64,000 nt of DNA from Pseudomonas orientalis (lineage in GTDB: Bacteria > Pseudomonadota > Gammaproteobacteria > Pseudomonadales > Pseudomonadaceae): the NCBI RefSeq assembly GCF_002934065.1, contig NZ_CP018049.1:4710501-4774500 (forward strand), read 5' to 3'. The notes beneath the pieces were generated by a model. The model did not search any database. It saw only the letters and a list, made by a program, of their open reading frames with translations, and had not been told where the DNA came from. Positions 47,343 through 56,428 of the stretch are shown piece after piece. The translations under genes and the position numbers were made by a program. Within the stretch, counting starts at the first letter, position 1. Every line of letters begins with the position of its first letter.

Positions 47343-48674
47343 ATGAAACCGACCCGTCTGTTCCTGACCTGGCTGGGTGTCCTGTTGGCCCTCAGTATCC
47401 TGCTGGGCGCGTCGATGGCCTTGCAGGTCAAGGTGCCCGATACCTTGCACGCAATCGCCTGGGGCCTGCTATTGGCCCTGCTGGTACTGGCGATGCTCGA
47501 TGCCATACGGTTACGCCGCCGCCCTTCGGTGCGTGTGCGCAGGGCGTTGCCCGGCAGCCTGGCATTGGGGCGCTGGGGAGAAGTGCGCCTGTCACTGGAA
47601 CACGACTATCCACAACCGCTGACCGTGCAGGTGTTCGATCACGTGCCCGACGGGCTGGTTGTGGATAACCTGCCGCAATCCATTTTGCTGCGCCCGGGCG
47701 AGCGTGGTGAGTTGGGCTATCGTGTGCGCCCCGTGCGACGTGGACATTTCAGCTTCAGCCGCTGCGAAATCCACCTGCCCAGCCCGTTGGGGTTGTGGTC
47801 GGCGCGGCGCTGGCTCGACGTCCCGGACGCCACTCGCGTGTACCCGGACTTCGCGCGCTTGTCCGGTGCGCAGTTGCAGGGGGTGGATAACTGGCTGAGC
47901 CAACTGGGTGTGCGCCAGCATCAGCGGCGTGGACCGGGCCTGGAGTTTCATCAATTACGCGAATTTCGCGACGGCGACAGCCTGCGTCAGATCGACTGGA
48001 AAGCCACGGCACGACAACGCACGCCGATTGCCCGGGAATATGAGGATGAGCGTGACCAACAGATTGTATTCATGCTCGATTGCGGCCGGCGCATGCGCAG
48101 CCAGGACGACGAGTTGTCCCACTTTGATCACGCCCTGGATGCCTGCCTGTTACTGGGTTACGTCGCCTTGCGCCAAGGCGATGCAGTCGGGCTGTGTACC
48201 TTTGCCGGCGACCAGCCGCGTTACCTGGCGCCGGCCAAGGGCAGCGGCCAGTTGAACGTCTTGCTCAATGCCGTCTACGACTTGCACAGCACACGCAAGA
48301 CAGCTGACTACGAGGCCGCCGCCAGCCAATTGCTGGCTCGGCAAAAACGCCGCGCATTGGTGATCGTGGTCACTAACCTGCGCGATGAAGACGATGAGGC
48401 ACTGGTGAGTGCGATCAAGCGCATCGCTCGGCACCACCGCGTGCTGATCGCGAGTTTGCGAGAAGAAGTACTCGATCAATTGCGCCAGGCCCCGGTGCAA
48501 ACCCTGCCCGAAGCATTGGCCTACAGCGGCGCGATTGACTACCTCAACAGGCGCAACCAGCTGCATGACCGCCTGGATGCCCATGGGCTGCCCGTGCTGG
48601 ATAGCTTGCCGTCGGCATTGGGTGCCGCGCTGGTGACGCGTTACCTGCGCTGGAAAAAAGCCGGCGTGTTCTGA
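47343..48674 (+). CDS. DUF58 (VWA-like) protein
   Basis: 443 residues. Two membrane helices at about 8-52 are followed by a periplasmic or cytoplasmic beta domain and a DUF58 region with GPGLEFHQLREFRDGDSLRQIDWKATAR (key residues REF, GD, IDW) at about 198-225. The MIDAS-like site reads FMLDCGRRM, so the usual DxSxS serines are replaced, as in several DUF58 proteins. It is the usual partner of MoxR and the last gene of the operon. Confidence 0.92.
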   Translation: MKPTRLFLTWLGVLLALSILLGASMALQVKVPDTLHAIAWGLLLALLVLAMLDAIRLRRRPSVRVRRALPGSLALGRWGEVRLSLEHDYPQPLTVQVFDHVPDGLVVDNLPQSILLRPGERGELGYRVRPVRRGHFSFSRCEIHLPSPLGLWSARRWLDVPDATRVYPDFARLSGAQLQGVDNWLSQLGVRQHQRRGPGLEFHQLREFRDGDSLRQIDWKATARQRTPIAREYEDERDQQIVFMLDCGRRMRSQDDELSHFDHALDACLLLGYVALRQGDAVGLCTFAGDQPRYLAPAKGSGQLNVLLNAVYDLHSTRKTADYEAAASQLLARQKRRALVIVVTNLRDEDDEALVSAIKRIARHHRVLIASLREEVLDQLRQAPVQTLPEALAYSGAIDYLNRRNQLHDRLDAHGLPVLDSLPSALGAALVTRYLRWKKAGVF

Positions 48675-48712
48675 ACGCATGCGCAGCCGCCATTGCCGAC
48701 TGCATCTGCTGT

Positions 48713-49072
48713 TCAGGCGGATGCCTGGAGAGGATCAAAACTGAAGTACTGCAACAAGGCGCTGATCAGTTGTGCATAACCTTCACATGCCTGAAGCACG
48801 CGGAAACCTGAGTCGTAATGCTGCGGGTTGACGTCTTCACGGCTCCACAGACAGGTCGCGGTGATGTCAACCGCGTGGAACTCGCCGTCAGGGGCCGGAA
48901 TCTTCACGCGCAACTCAAAATCAGCGTTGATCATCATCGGTAACTGGCTGATCAACATCAGCCCATCCTCGGAAACGTCGCCCAGAAAACCGATTGGCTT
49001 GTCCGTAAGCCGATTGAACACCTGCAAGAAATAAGGCAGTTGATGCCGTTCGATCCGTCGTTCGATAAACAT
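48713..49072 (-). CDS. PilZ-domain cyclic-di-GMP-binding protein
   Basis: 119-residue single-domain protein. Both c-di-GMP contacts are present: the RxxxR motif in FIERRIERHQLPY and DVSEDGLML (D/NxSxxG). It should bind c-di-GMP. Single-domain PilZ proteins act on motility, pili or exopolysaccharide; no partner gene is adjacent. Confidence 0.88.
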   Translation of the reverse strand: MFIERRIERHQLPYFLQVFNRLTDKPIGFLGDVSEDGLMLISQLPMMINADFELRVKIPAPDGEFHAVDITATCLWSREDVNPQHYDSGFRVLQACEGYAQLISALLQYFSFDPLQASA

Positions 49073-49275
49073 GGTGAAGTCGCCATCCCATAAAGCCAGT
49101 GATTCGGAACGAGCCCATCGCCCGCCCTCCCTGGATATCGGTGTGACAAACGGTCGTCGTCACGAGACAGCTACCGAACCCGGGTTGCATTCTTTCGAAT
49201 AGAAAGTTGTACAAATATGCATTCAAAGAATAGCTCAAGACTGGCAACAGGCCAGTTATCAAACGACAAATATCA

Positions 49276-49650
49276 TTACAAAGAAGTCGGCCGCGGTTGC
49301 GCCACGCTTGCGCCAGAGTAGTGCCCCAACTGGCGCAAGGTATCGAGCCTCGCACGGGCGCGGTAAGCGTACTCGCTGGAAGGGTACTGACTGATGATGA
49401 ACTGGTAGGTTTGGGCGGCATCGACGAACAGTTTCTGCCGTTCCAGGCACTGCCCGCGCAGCATCGAAACCTCGGGTTGCACATAGCGACGGGTACGGCT
49501 TTCGCGGTCGACCTGGGACAACTCCAGGGTAACCCGCGCGCAATCACCCACCCCATAGGCACGGTAAGCGTTGTTCAAATGGTGGTCCATTGACCAGCGG
49601 GTGCAGCCGACAACACTGACGGCCAGGGCAGCAACGAGCAAAATTCGCAT
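49276..49650 (-). CDS. Small TPR-like lipoprotein
   Basis: 124 residues with a short signal peptide and lipobox SVVGC (lipid at about Cys16), then a helical TPR-like region (HHLNNAYRAYGVGDCARVTLELSQ and FVDAAQTYQFIISQYPSSEYAYRARARL, given as parts). It resembles small periplasmic TPR lipoproteins annotated as hypothetical in pseudomonads. Ala/Arg in the end region is unremarkable. Role unknown. Confidence 0.75.
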   Translation of the reverse strand: MRILLVAALAVSVVGCTRWSMDHHLNNAYRAYGVGDCARVTLELSQVDRESRTRRYVQPEVSMLRGQCLERQKLFVDAAQTYQFIISQYPSSEYAYRARARLDTLRQLGHYSGASVAQPRPTSL

Positions 49651-49825
49651 GGGGGTTCTCCTGTCTTGTGCAGTGTATCGACCCCTTGCCGAAAATCTTC
49701 AAGGGTGTTCGCCTTTTCAACCGCCGCAAAAACAAGCCGATCGTCGATAAGTAGTGCAAACGAACAATGACTACAACGAAAGAGCATAGTAGCCTTCCCC
49801 AGCGCTTGAACTCAGGAGTCTGTGC

Positions 49826-51277
49826 ATGTCCGTCCGTCGTACCAAAATCGTCGCCACCCTTGGCCCGGCCAGCAACTCGCCGGAAGTCCTCGAACAGCTG
49901 ATTCTGGCTGGTTTGGACGTTGCCCGTCTGAACTTCTCCCACGGCACCCCGGACGAGCACAAGGCTCGCGCCAAGCTGGTGCGTGACCTGGCCGCCAAAC
50001 ACGGCCGCTTCGTGGCACTGCTGGGTGACCTGCAAGGCCCGAAGATCCGTATCGCCAAATTCGCCAACAAGCGGATCGAGCTGAAGATCGGTGACAAATT
50101 CACCTTCTCCACCAGCCATCCGCTGACTGAAGGCACCCAGGACGTGGTCGGCATCGACTACCCGGACCTGGTCAAGGACTGCGGCGTCGGCGACGAACTG
50201 CTGCTCGATGACGGCCGCGTGGTCATGCGCGTCGACACCGCGACCCCGACCGAACTGCATTGCACCGTGATCATCGGCGGCCCGTTGTCCGACCACAAAG
50301 GCATCAACCGTCGCGGCGGTGGCCTGACCGCACCGGCCCTGACTGAAAAAGACAAGGCCGACATCAAGCTCGCCGCCGAGATGGAAGTGGACTACCTCGC
50401 CGTGTCCTTCCCGCGCGACGCCGCCGACATGGAATACGCCCGTAAACTGCGCGACGAAGCCGGTGGTACCGCTTGGCTGGTGGCGAAGATCGAACGCGCC
50501 GAAGCCGTGGCCGATGACGAAACCCTCGACGGCCTGATCAAGGCGTCCGACGCCGTGATGGTTGCCCGTGGCGACCTGGGCGTGGAAATCGGCGATGCCG
50601 AGCTAATCGGTATCCAGAAGAAGATCATCCTGCACGCGCGCCGCCACAACAAAGCGGTGATCGTTGCGACCCAGATGATGGAGTCGATGATCCAGAACCC
50701 GATGCCGACCCGCGCCGAAGTGTCCGACGTGGCCAACGCCGTGCTCGACTACACCGACGCCGTGATGCTCTCGGCTGAAAGCGCTGCCGGCCCATACCCG
50801 TTGGAGGCCGTCCAGGCCATGGCGCGCATCTGCGTCGGCGCTGAAAAGCACCCCACCAGCAAGACCTCCAGCCACCGCATCGGCAAGGTTTTCGAAAGCT
50901 GCGACCAGAGCATCGCCCTGGCGGCCATGTACACCGCCAACCACTTCCCGGGCGTCAAGGCAATCATCGCCCTGACCGAAAGTGGCTATACCCCGTTGAT
51001 CATGTCGCGCATCCGTTCCTCGGTGCCGATCTACGCGTTCACCCCTCACCGCGAAGCCCAGGCCCGCGCGGCGATGTTCCGCGGCGTGTACACCATTCCC
51101 TTCGATCCGGCCTCGCTGGCACCCAACGAAGTCAGCCAGAAAGCCATCGACGAGCTGGTCAAACGCGGCGTCGTAGAGAAAGGCGACTGGGTCATCCTGA
51201 CCAAAGGTGACAGCTACCACACCACCGGTGGCACCAATGGCATGAAGATCCTGCATGTGGGCGACCCGCAGTACTGA
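49826..51277 (+). CDS. pyk: Pyruvate kinase
   Basis: Last step of glycolysis, phosphoenolpyruvate plus ADP to pyruvate plus ATP. 483 residues with RRTKIVATLGPASN, NFSHGTPDEH, the active-site loop LVAKIERAEAVA with catalytic Lys, VMVARGDLGVEIG and ATQMMESMIQNPMPTRAE (in two parts). The C-terminal allosteric domain is full length. The ribosome site CAGGAG lies nine bases upstream. A terminator follows. Confidence 0.97.
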   Translation: MSVRRTKIVATLGPASNSPEVLEQLILAGLDVARLNFSHGTPDEHKARAKLVRDLAAKHGRFVALLGDLQGPKIRIAKFANKRIELKIGDKFTFSTSHPLTEGTQDVVGIDYPDLVKDCGVGDELLLDDGRVVMRVDTATPTELHCTVIIGGPLSDHKGINRRGGGLTAPALTEKDKADIKLAAEMEVDYLAVSFPRDAADMEYARKLRDEAGGTAWLVAKIERAEAVADDETLDGLIKASDAVMVARGDLGVEIGDAELIGIQKKIILHARRHNKAVIVATQMMESMIQNPMPTRAEVSDVANAVLDYTDAVMLSAESAAGPYPLEAVQAMARICVGAEKHPTSKTSSHRIGKVFESCDQSIALAAMYTANHFPGVKAIIALTESGYTPLIMSRIRSSVPIYAFTPHREAQARAAMFRGVYTIPFDPASLAPNEVSQKAIDELVKRGVVEKGDWVILTKGDSYHTTGGTNGMKILHVGDPQY

Positions 51278-51296
51278 GTGACACGCTGAAAAAAAT

Positions 51297-51329
51297 AAAA
51301 GCCCCGCCATGAGAATGGCGGGGCTTTTT
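51297..51329 (+). terminator. pyk terminator
   Basis: Stem AAGCCCCGCCAT/ATGGCGGGGCTT followed by TTTTT, 20 bp past the stop codon. Confidence 0.93.
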
Positions 51330-51355
51330 GCATTTAAGGGATCATCGCGGCGAGC

Positions 51356-51773
51356 TATCTACACAACCGCTGTTCGCAGCCCCCACGCTAACCACGATGC
51401 GAAGCGAGCCGCTCTTGACCTTGATCTTGATCTGCTTTTGATCTTAGGCGCCCCGTCAAACCACGCTGGCCGGAATTCGCCATGGATTTGGGGGGTAAAC
51501 CGGCAGGGATGCCGGTTTAGCCGCCCCGCGCCATGGATGGCGCGTGGCGGCGGCCCCCCAAATCCATGGCGGATTACGGGCACACCGAGCCTAAGCGAGG
51601 TGCCGAGTGGTGGGGCAAGAGCGTTTTGCTTACTTTTGCGCTTTTCAAAAGTGAGCCGCCGTCAGGGCGGAACCCTAAGTGGCCGTTACCGCAGAAACGG
51701 ATATGTACTCGGTCTGATCCAGAATCCTGGTCGGCCCAGAGGCCGCCATCGGGGGCAAGCCCCCTCCCACAGT
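51356..51773. repeat. Dispersed structured element, copy 2 (variable core, conserved ends)
   Basis: Second copy of the element at 35170-35573. Outer stems CGCTCTTG/CAAGAGCG (51410-51417, 51616-51623) and CTTAGGC/GCCTAAG (51443-51449, 51589-51595) enclose 26-base arms (51470-51495 with 51554-51579; 24 pairs, one G-T, one mismatch), then hairpins TAAACCGGC/GCCGGTTTA (51496-51519) and GCCGCC..CGCGCCA/TGGCGCG..GGCGGC around TGGA (51520-51551). The same C-T mismatch interrupts the second hairpin in both copies. A REP closes the element. It starts 25 bp after the pyk terminator. Confidence 0.8.
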
Positions 51774-51815
51774 TAACCGCGTACACCCGCAACGCCTGTG
51801 CTCGACAGCCAGCGT

Positions 51816-52748
51816 TCAACCACGGGGCAGGAATACATCGGCCAGCAGTTGATTACGCGGCAGCCCCGCCAGGAACAAGCGTTTGGAAAAGGCTTCGACG
51901 CTGTCAGGATGCCCGCAGACTAAGGCCAGCGTTTGCCGCGATATGAGCCGCAGTTGCCCCAATGCCTGGGCCAACTCATGTGCGGTCCACAACTCCACTG
52001 TAAGATTCTGATGCTGCGCGGCCAGCGCCATCAGGGGTTCGGCCAGATAATGCCCATCAGCATCATGCGCCAGATGAACCACGCGAATGGCACCTTGGTG
52101 ATCCTGGCGCAACGCCTCACGCAGCACCCCCCACAAGGGCCCCAGCCCGGTACCGGAGGCGAGCAGCCACAGCGGTCGCGCCTGCCAGTCCGGATCGTAA
52201 TGCAGCGCCCCGCCGCGCAACTCGCCCAGGCGCAGACAATCACCCAGGTTCAACTGTCGCGCCGCATCGCTGAATTCACCGGGTAAGCGGCAATCCAGAT
52301 GAAACTCCAGGTACGGATCCTCCTGCGGCAAACTCGCCAGGGAATACGGCCGCGCCACCTGCCCCGCCCACAACACCAGGTGCTGCCCGGCCCTGTACCG
52401 CAGGCCGCGCTCGGGTTGCAGGCGCAGACGCAGCACCGATGCCGTCAGCCAATCGGCACCCACCACCTGCGCCGCCACACCATCGCGCACAGGATCAAAG
52501 GCTTCGACCTGCAGATCGCCAACCACCTGGCACTGGCACGCCAGGCGCCAACCATGCTGGCGCTGCTGCGGGCTCAACGCGTCAGGTTGGCGGTCCTGAA
52601 CCTCGCCCTGGCAACGTACCAGGCAGGCATGGCAACTGCCGGCGCGGCAACTGTAGGGCACGGCCACACCTGCCTGGTTCAGGGCATCCAGCAGGTTGCT
52701 GCCGGTGGCGACCGACCAGTGGCGTTCGCCGACGTGCAGTTCAGGCAT
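51816..52748 (-). CDS. 2Fe-2S ferredoxin-type NAD(P)H reductase
   Basis: 310-residue electron-transfer protein. N-terminal plant-type ferredoxin domain with cluster cysteines in CRAGSCHACLVRC at about 34-46 and a fourth Cys near 75 (LACQC), an FAD domain with RPYSLAS at about 135, and an NAD domain with LLASGTGLGPLWGVL and ALVCGHPDSVEAF. It resembles the CDP-6-deoxyglucoseen reductase / oxygenase reductase type. Standing alone, so its electron acceptor is unknown. Confidence 0.88.
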   Translation of the reverse strand: MPELHVGERHWSVATGSNLLDALNQAGVAVPYSCRAGSCHACLVRCQGEVQDRQPDALSPQQRQHGWRLACQCQVVGDLQVEAFDPVRDGVAAQVVGADWLTASVLRLRLQPERGLRYRAGQHLVLWAGQVARPYSLASLPQEDPYLEFHLDCRLPGEFSDAARQLNLGDCLRLGELRGGALHYDPDWQARPLWLLASGTGLGPLWGVLREALRQDHQGAIRVVHLAHDADGHYLAEPLMALAAQHQNLTVELWTAHELAQALGQLRLISRQTLALVCGHPDSVEAFSKRLFLAGLPRNQLLADVFLPRG

Positions 52749-52888
52749 ATAAAGGCTCTATCAGAAGGGACGCGCACAGGGAATCATGCCTGCGACAGTT
52801 TGACCATAGTCGGGTGTATCGGCCACCGCCACGGGTTATACTGCCGCGCCTTTTTAGCGTCGCGCCTGCACCAATGGCGTGCCTGTGG

Positions 52889-52929
52889 AAGGTGGCTTCA
52901 GCCGACCGATGCAACACTGAAGCCACCTT
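52889..52929 (+). promoter_or_regulatory. Perfect 13-bp inverted repeat in the fumarase leader
   Basis: AAGGTGGCTTCAG (52889-52901) pairs exactly with CTGAAGCCACCTT (52917-52929) around a 15-base loop; the right arm is followed by TATTG. It lies 33 bp before the fumarase start codon and 16 bp before its ribosome site, so it may be an attenuator, RNA-stability element or operator. Confidence 0.5.
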
Positions 52930-52962
52930 TATTGAATGTTCCCTTATAGAGGAGCGCGACTC

Positions 52963-54486
52963 ATGACCGTGATCAAGCAAGACGACCTGATTCAGAGCGT
53001 TGCCGACGCCCTGCAATTCATTTCCTACTACCACCCGGTTGATTTCATCCAGGCGATGCACGAGGCCTACCTGCGCGAAGAATCGCCGGCGGCCCGTGAC
53101 TCCATCGCCCAGATCCTGATCAACTCGCGCATGTGCGCCACCGGCCATCGCCCGATCTGCCAGGACACCGGCATCGTCACCGTGTTCGTGCGCGTGGGCA
53201 TGGACGTACGTTGGGATGGCGCCACCATGGGCCTGGACGACATGATCAACGAAGGCGTGCGTCGCGCCTACAACCTGCCGGAAAACGTCCTGCGCGCATC
53301 CATCCTCGCCGACCCGGCAGGTGCGCGCAAAAACACCAAGGACAACACCCCGGCGGTGATCCACTACTCCATCGTCCCGGGTAACACCGTGGAAGTGGAC
53401 GTGGCCGCCAAGGGCGGTGGTTCCGAAAACAAGTCGAAAATGGCGATGCTCAACCCGTCCGACTCGATCGTCGACTGGGTGCTCAAGACCGTTCCGACCA
53501 TGGGCGCCGGCTGGTGCCCACCGGGCATGCTCGGCATCGGCATCGGCGGCACGGCCGAGAAAGCCGCGGTGATGGCCAAGGAAGTGTTGATGGAATCCAT
53601 CGACATCCATGAACTGAAGAAGCGCGGCCCGCAGAACCGTATCGAAGAGATGCGCCTGGAGCTGTTCGAGAAGGTCAACCAACTGGGCATCGGCGCCCAG
53701 GGCCTGGGTGGCCTGACCACCGTGCTCGACGTGAAGATCATGGACTACCCGACTCACGCCGCTTCCCTGCCGGTGTGCATGATCCCCAACTGCGCCGCCA
53801 CCCGCCATGCGCATTTCGTGCTCGACGGTTCGGGCCCGGCATCGCTGGAAGCGCCATCGTTGGACGCCTACCCGGAGATCGTCTGGGAAGCCGGCCCATC
53901 GGCCCGTCGCGTCAACCTCGATACCCTGACTCCGGAAGAAGTGCAGAGCTGGAAGCCGGGCGAAACCGTGTTGCTCAACGGCAAGATGCTCACCGGCCGC
54001 GACGCCGCGCACAAGCGCATGGTCGAGATGCTGAACAAGGGCGAGACCCTGCCGGTGGACCTCAAGGGTCGCTTCATCTACTACGTCGGCCCGGTTGATC
54101 CGGTGCGCGAAGAAGTGGTTGGCCCGGCAGGCCCGACCACCGCGACGCGAATGGACAAGTTCACCCGTCAGATCCTCGAACAGACCGGCCTGTTGGGCAT
54201 GATCGGCAAATCCGAGCGCGGCCCGACCGCTATCGAAGCGATCAAGGACCACAAGGCCGTCTACCTGATGGCCGTAGGCGGTGCCGCTTACCTGGTGGCC
54301 CAAGCCATCAAGCAATCGCGCGTCGTCGCTTTCGCCGAACTGGGCATGGAAGCGATCTACGAGTTCGACGTGAAGGACATGCCGGTTACCGTTGCGGTGG
54401 ACAGCAACGGCGAGTCGGTACACATCACCGGCCCTGCCATCTGGCAGAAGAAGATCAGTGAGAGCCTGGCGGTGGAAGTGCAGTAA
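52963..54486 (+). CDS. Fumarate hydratase, class I (iron-sulfur)
   Basis: Interconverts fumarate and malate in the citric acid cycle. 507 residues with the N-terminal cluster domain (RPICQDTGIV, then GGSENKSKMAML and LPVCMIPNCAATRHAHF holding the other cluster cysteines) and the C-terminal swivel domain (GRDAAHKRM, YYVGPVDP, GPTTATRMDKF). Oxygen-sensitive 4Fe-4S enzyme. ATG 52963 has GAGGAG upstream (AGAGGAGCGCGACTC). A strong terminator follows. Confidence 0.96.
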   Translation: MTVIKQDDLIQSVADALQFISYYHPVDFIQAMHEAYLREESPAARDSIAQILINSRMCATGHRPICQDTGIVTVFVRVGMDVRWDGATMGLDDMINEGVRRAYNLPENVLRASILADPAGARKNTKDNTPAVIHYSIVPGNTVEVDVAAKGGGSENKSKMAMLNPSDSIVDWVLKTVPTMGAGWCPPGMLGIGIGGTAEKAAVMAKEVLMESIDIHELKKRGPQNRIEEMRLELFEKVNQLGIGAQGLGGLTTVLDVKIMDYPTHAASLPVCMIPNCAATRHAHFVLDGSGPASLEAPSLDAYPEIVWEAGPSARRVNLDTLTPEEVQSWKPGETVLLNGKMLTGRDAAHKRMVEMLNKGETLPVDLKGRFIYYVGPVDPVREEVVGPAGPTTATRMDKFTRQILEQTGLLGMIGKSERGPTAIEAIKDHKAVYLMAVGGAAYLVAQAIKQSRVVAFAELGMEAIYEFDVKDMPVTVAVDSNGESVHITGPAIWQKKISESLAVEVQ

Positions 54487-54504
54487 GCACCTCCCTCCAA
54501 GGAT

Positions 54505-54545
54505 AAAGGCGACTGCGGCCCCAAGGCCCAGTCGCCTTTTTTTTT
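54505..54545 (+). terminator. Fumarase gene terminator
   Basis: Stem AAAGGCGACTG/CAGTCGCCTTT enclosing GGCC/GGCC, followed by nine Ts. Confidence 0.93.
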
Positions 54546-54560
54546 GATGAGTGCAGTCAA

Positions 54561-54600
54561 ATGTGGGAGGGGGCTTGCTCCCTCCCACACAAGCCCCCTC
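54561..54600. repeat. Single, truncated REP-like element
   Basis: GTGGGAGGGGGCTTGCTCCCTCCCAC forms its own hairpin, followed by a partial second copy AAGCCCCCTC. One base change breaks the usual GGGGGCTTGCCCCC core. Confidence 0.75.
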
Positions 54601-54661
54601 ACTGCACTACCCAATGGCTCATGGTATGGTGCTCGCCCCTTACCGGCCTGTTCATCATCGT

Positions 54662-56428
54662 ATGATCGCGATCCCTCGCCCCCTGCGCCTGACGTTCTAT
54701 TCCCTGCTGATCATCGCCGGTGCCGTGCTGGCTGCCGCCCTGGCCACGCGCCATGCCGAACGCCAGGCCCTGGTGGACGATGCCGCTCGCGCCAACCAGC
54801 AGCTCGCGCTGTATGCCAACTCGCTGCACACCCTGATCGAACGCTACCGCGCCCTGCCCGCCGTGCTGGCCCTGGACTCGGAGATGATCAACGCCTTGAA
54901 GGGCCCGCTGGATGCCGGCACCCAGGACCTGCTCAACCGCAAACTGGAGCGCATCAACAGCGCCGCGCAGTCGTCCACCCTGGAATTGATGGACCGCACC
55001 GGCCTGGCCATCGCCGCCAGCAACTGGAAACTGCCCAGCAGTTATGTGGGACACAACTACGCATTTCGGCCTTATTTCAGCCAGACCCTGAGCCAGGGCA
55101 CCGGGCGCTTTTATGCCGTGGGGGTGACCACCGGGATCCCGGGCTACTTCCTTTCCAGCGCGGTGGTCGATGAGCACGAGCAGTTCCTTGGCGCCATGGT
55201 GGTCAAGCTGGAGTTTCCCGAGCTGGAGCGCGAATGGGCCCAGGGCAATGACTTGCTGCTGGTCAGCGATGCACGCGGCATTGTGTTTATCGCCAACCAG
55301 CCGGGCTGGCGCTATCGCAACCTGCGGCCGTTGTCAGAGAGCGACCTGGCTGAACTCAAGGCCACCCGTCAATACGACAAGAAGCAACTGCAGCCGCTGG
55401 AGACCCGCACCCTGCAACGCTTCGACGACAACAGCCACTTGATGCGCGTCAACGGCCCCGACGGCAGCGCCAACTACATCTGGGAGTCGCTGCCGCTCAA
55501 GTCCGAAGGCTGGACCCTGCACCTGCTGCGCAAACCCCAGTTCCCGCTGGAAGACCAGCGCAACGCCGGCCTTGCCGCCGCCGGTTCGTGGCTGGCCCTG
55601 GTGTTTCTTGTGCTGTTCCTGAGCCAGCGTTGGCGCCTGGCGCGCCTGCGTCAACGCAGCCGCGAAGAGCTTGAGCAATTGGTCGAGGAGCGCACCCAGG
55701 CCCTGCGCACCGCCCAGGATGGCCTGGTGCAGTCGGCCAAACTGGCGGCGCTGGGGCAGATGTCCGCTGCTCTTGCCCACGAAATCAACCAACCGCTGAC
55801 CGCGCAACGCATGCAATTGGCGACGCTGCGGCTGTTGCTCGACCACGGCCGCGTGGACGATGCCTACAAGGCACTCACACCGCTGGATGACATGCTCACG
55901 CGCATGGCGGCGCTGACGGGCCACCTCAAGACCTTCGCCCGCAAAAGCCCCAGCGGCCTGCGCGAACGCCTGGACCTGGCCACCGTGGTCGACCAGTCCC
56001 TGCACCTGCTCGACGCGCGCCTGCGCGATGAACATATCGGCCTGGCGCTGGACCTGACCCGCCCTGCCTGGGTACGCGGCGACGCGATTCGCCTCGAACA
56101 AGTATTGATCAACCTGCTGCGCAACGCCCTGGATGCCATGGTCGACAGGCCGCGCAAACGCCTGGAAATCCGTTTGCATGCCGACCAACAGCTCTGGCAG
56201 TTAAGCGTCAGCGACAGCGGTGGCGGGATTGCCGAAGAACACTTGAACAACGTCTTCGACCCCTTCTTCACCACCAAACCAGTGGGCGACGGGCTCGGCT
56301 TGGGGTTGGCGGTGTCCTACGCTATCGTGCACGAACTGGGCGGACGCCTGATCGCCGGCAACCGGGGCGACGGCGCAGTGTTTACCTTGACCTTGCCTGT
56401 CGCGCTGGAGACGCCCGATCTATGTTGA
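54662..56428 (+). CDS. DctB/MifS-type C4/C5-dicarboxylate sensor histidine kinase
   Basis: 588-residue membrane kinase. Helix at about 10-28, periplasmic double-PAS/dCache sensor at about 40-290 with the DctB-type segments SYVGHNYAFRPYFSQTL and FYAVGVTTGIPGYFLS, second helix at about 305-325, H box LAALGQMSAALAHEINQPLTA, ATPase N box LINLLRNALDAM, and GDGLGLGLAVSY. The sensor segment RPYF is a dicarboxylate-contact pattern in DctB. It overlaps the response regulator gene by seven bases. Probably detects succinate or alpha-ketoglutarate. Confidence 0.92.
   Translation: MIAIPRPLRLTFYSLLIIAGAVLAAALATRHAERQALVDDAARANQQLALYANSLHTLIERYRALPAVLALDSEMINALKGPLDAGTQDLLNRKLERINSAAQSSTLELMDRTGLAIAASNWKLPSSYVGHNYAFRPYFSQTLSQGTGRFYAVGVTTGIPGYFLSSAVVDEHEQFLGAMVVKLEFPELEREWAQGNDLLLVSDARGIVFIANQPGWRYRNLRPLSESDLAELKATRQYDKKQLQPLETRTLQRFDDNSHLMRVNGPDGSANYIWESLPLKSEGWTLHLLRKPQFPLEDQRNAGLAAAGSWLALVFLVLFLSQRWRLARLRQRSREELEQLVEERTQALRTAQDGLVQSAKLAALGQMSAALAHEINQPLTAQRMQLATLRLLLDHGRVDDAYKALTPLDDMLTRMAALTGHLKTFARKSPSGLRERLDLATVVDQSLHLLDARLRDEHIGLALDLTRPAWVRGDAIRLEQVLINLLRNALDAMVDRPRKRLEIRLHADQQLWQLSVSDSGGGIAEEHLNNVFDPFFTTKPVGDGLGLGLAVSYAIVHELGGRLIAGNRGDGAVFTLTLPVALETPDLC

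Noticed and set aside
49651..49825. HexR-like operator before pyk (ACTACAA half-site)
   Set aside because: Only one half-site is present; the inverted TTGT partner at the expected spacing is missing.
51309..51776. Plus-strand frame of 155 codons over the second structured element
   Set aside because: It starts at the pyk terminator, has no ribosome site and differs from copy 1 wherever the variable arms differ; base pairing, not coding, is what is kept.
52741..54588. Minus-strand frame of 615 codons opposite the fumarase gene
   Set aside because: Antisense to a conserved enzyme and without family features.
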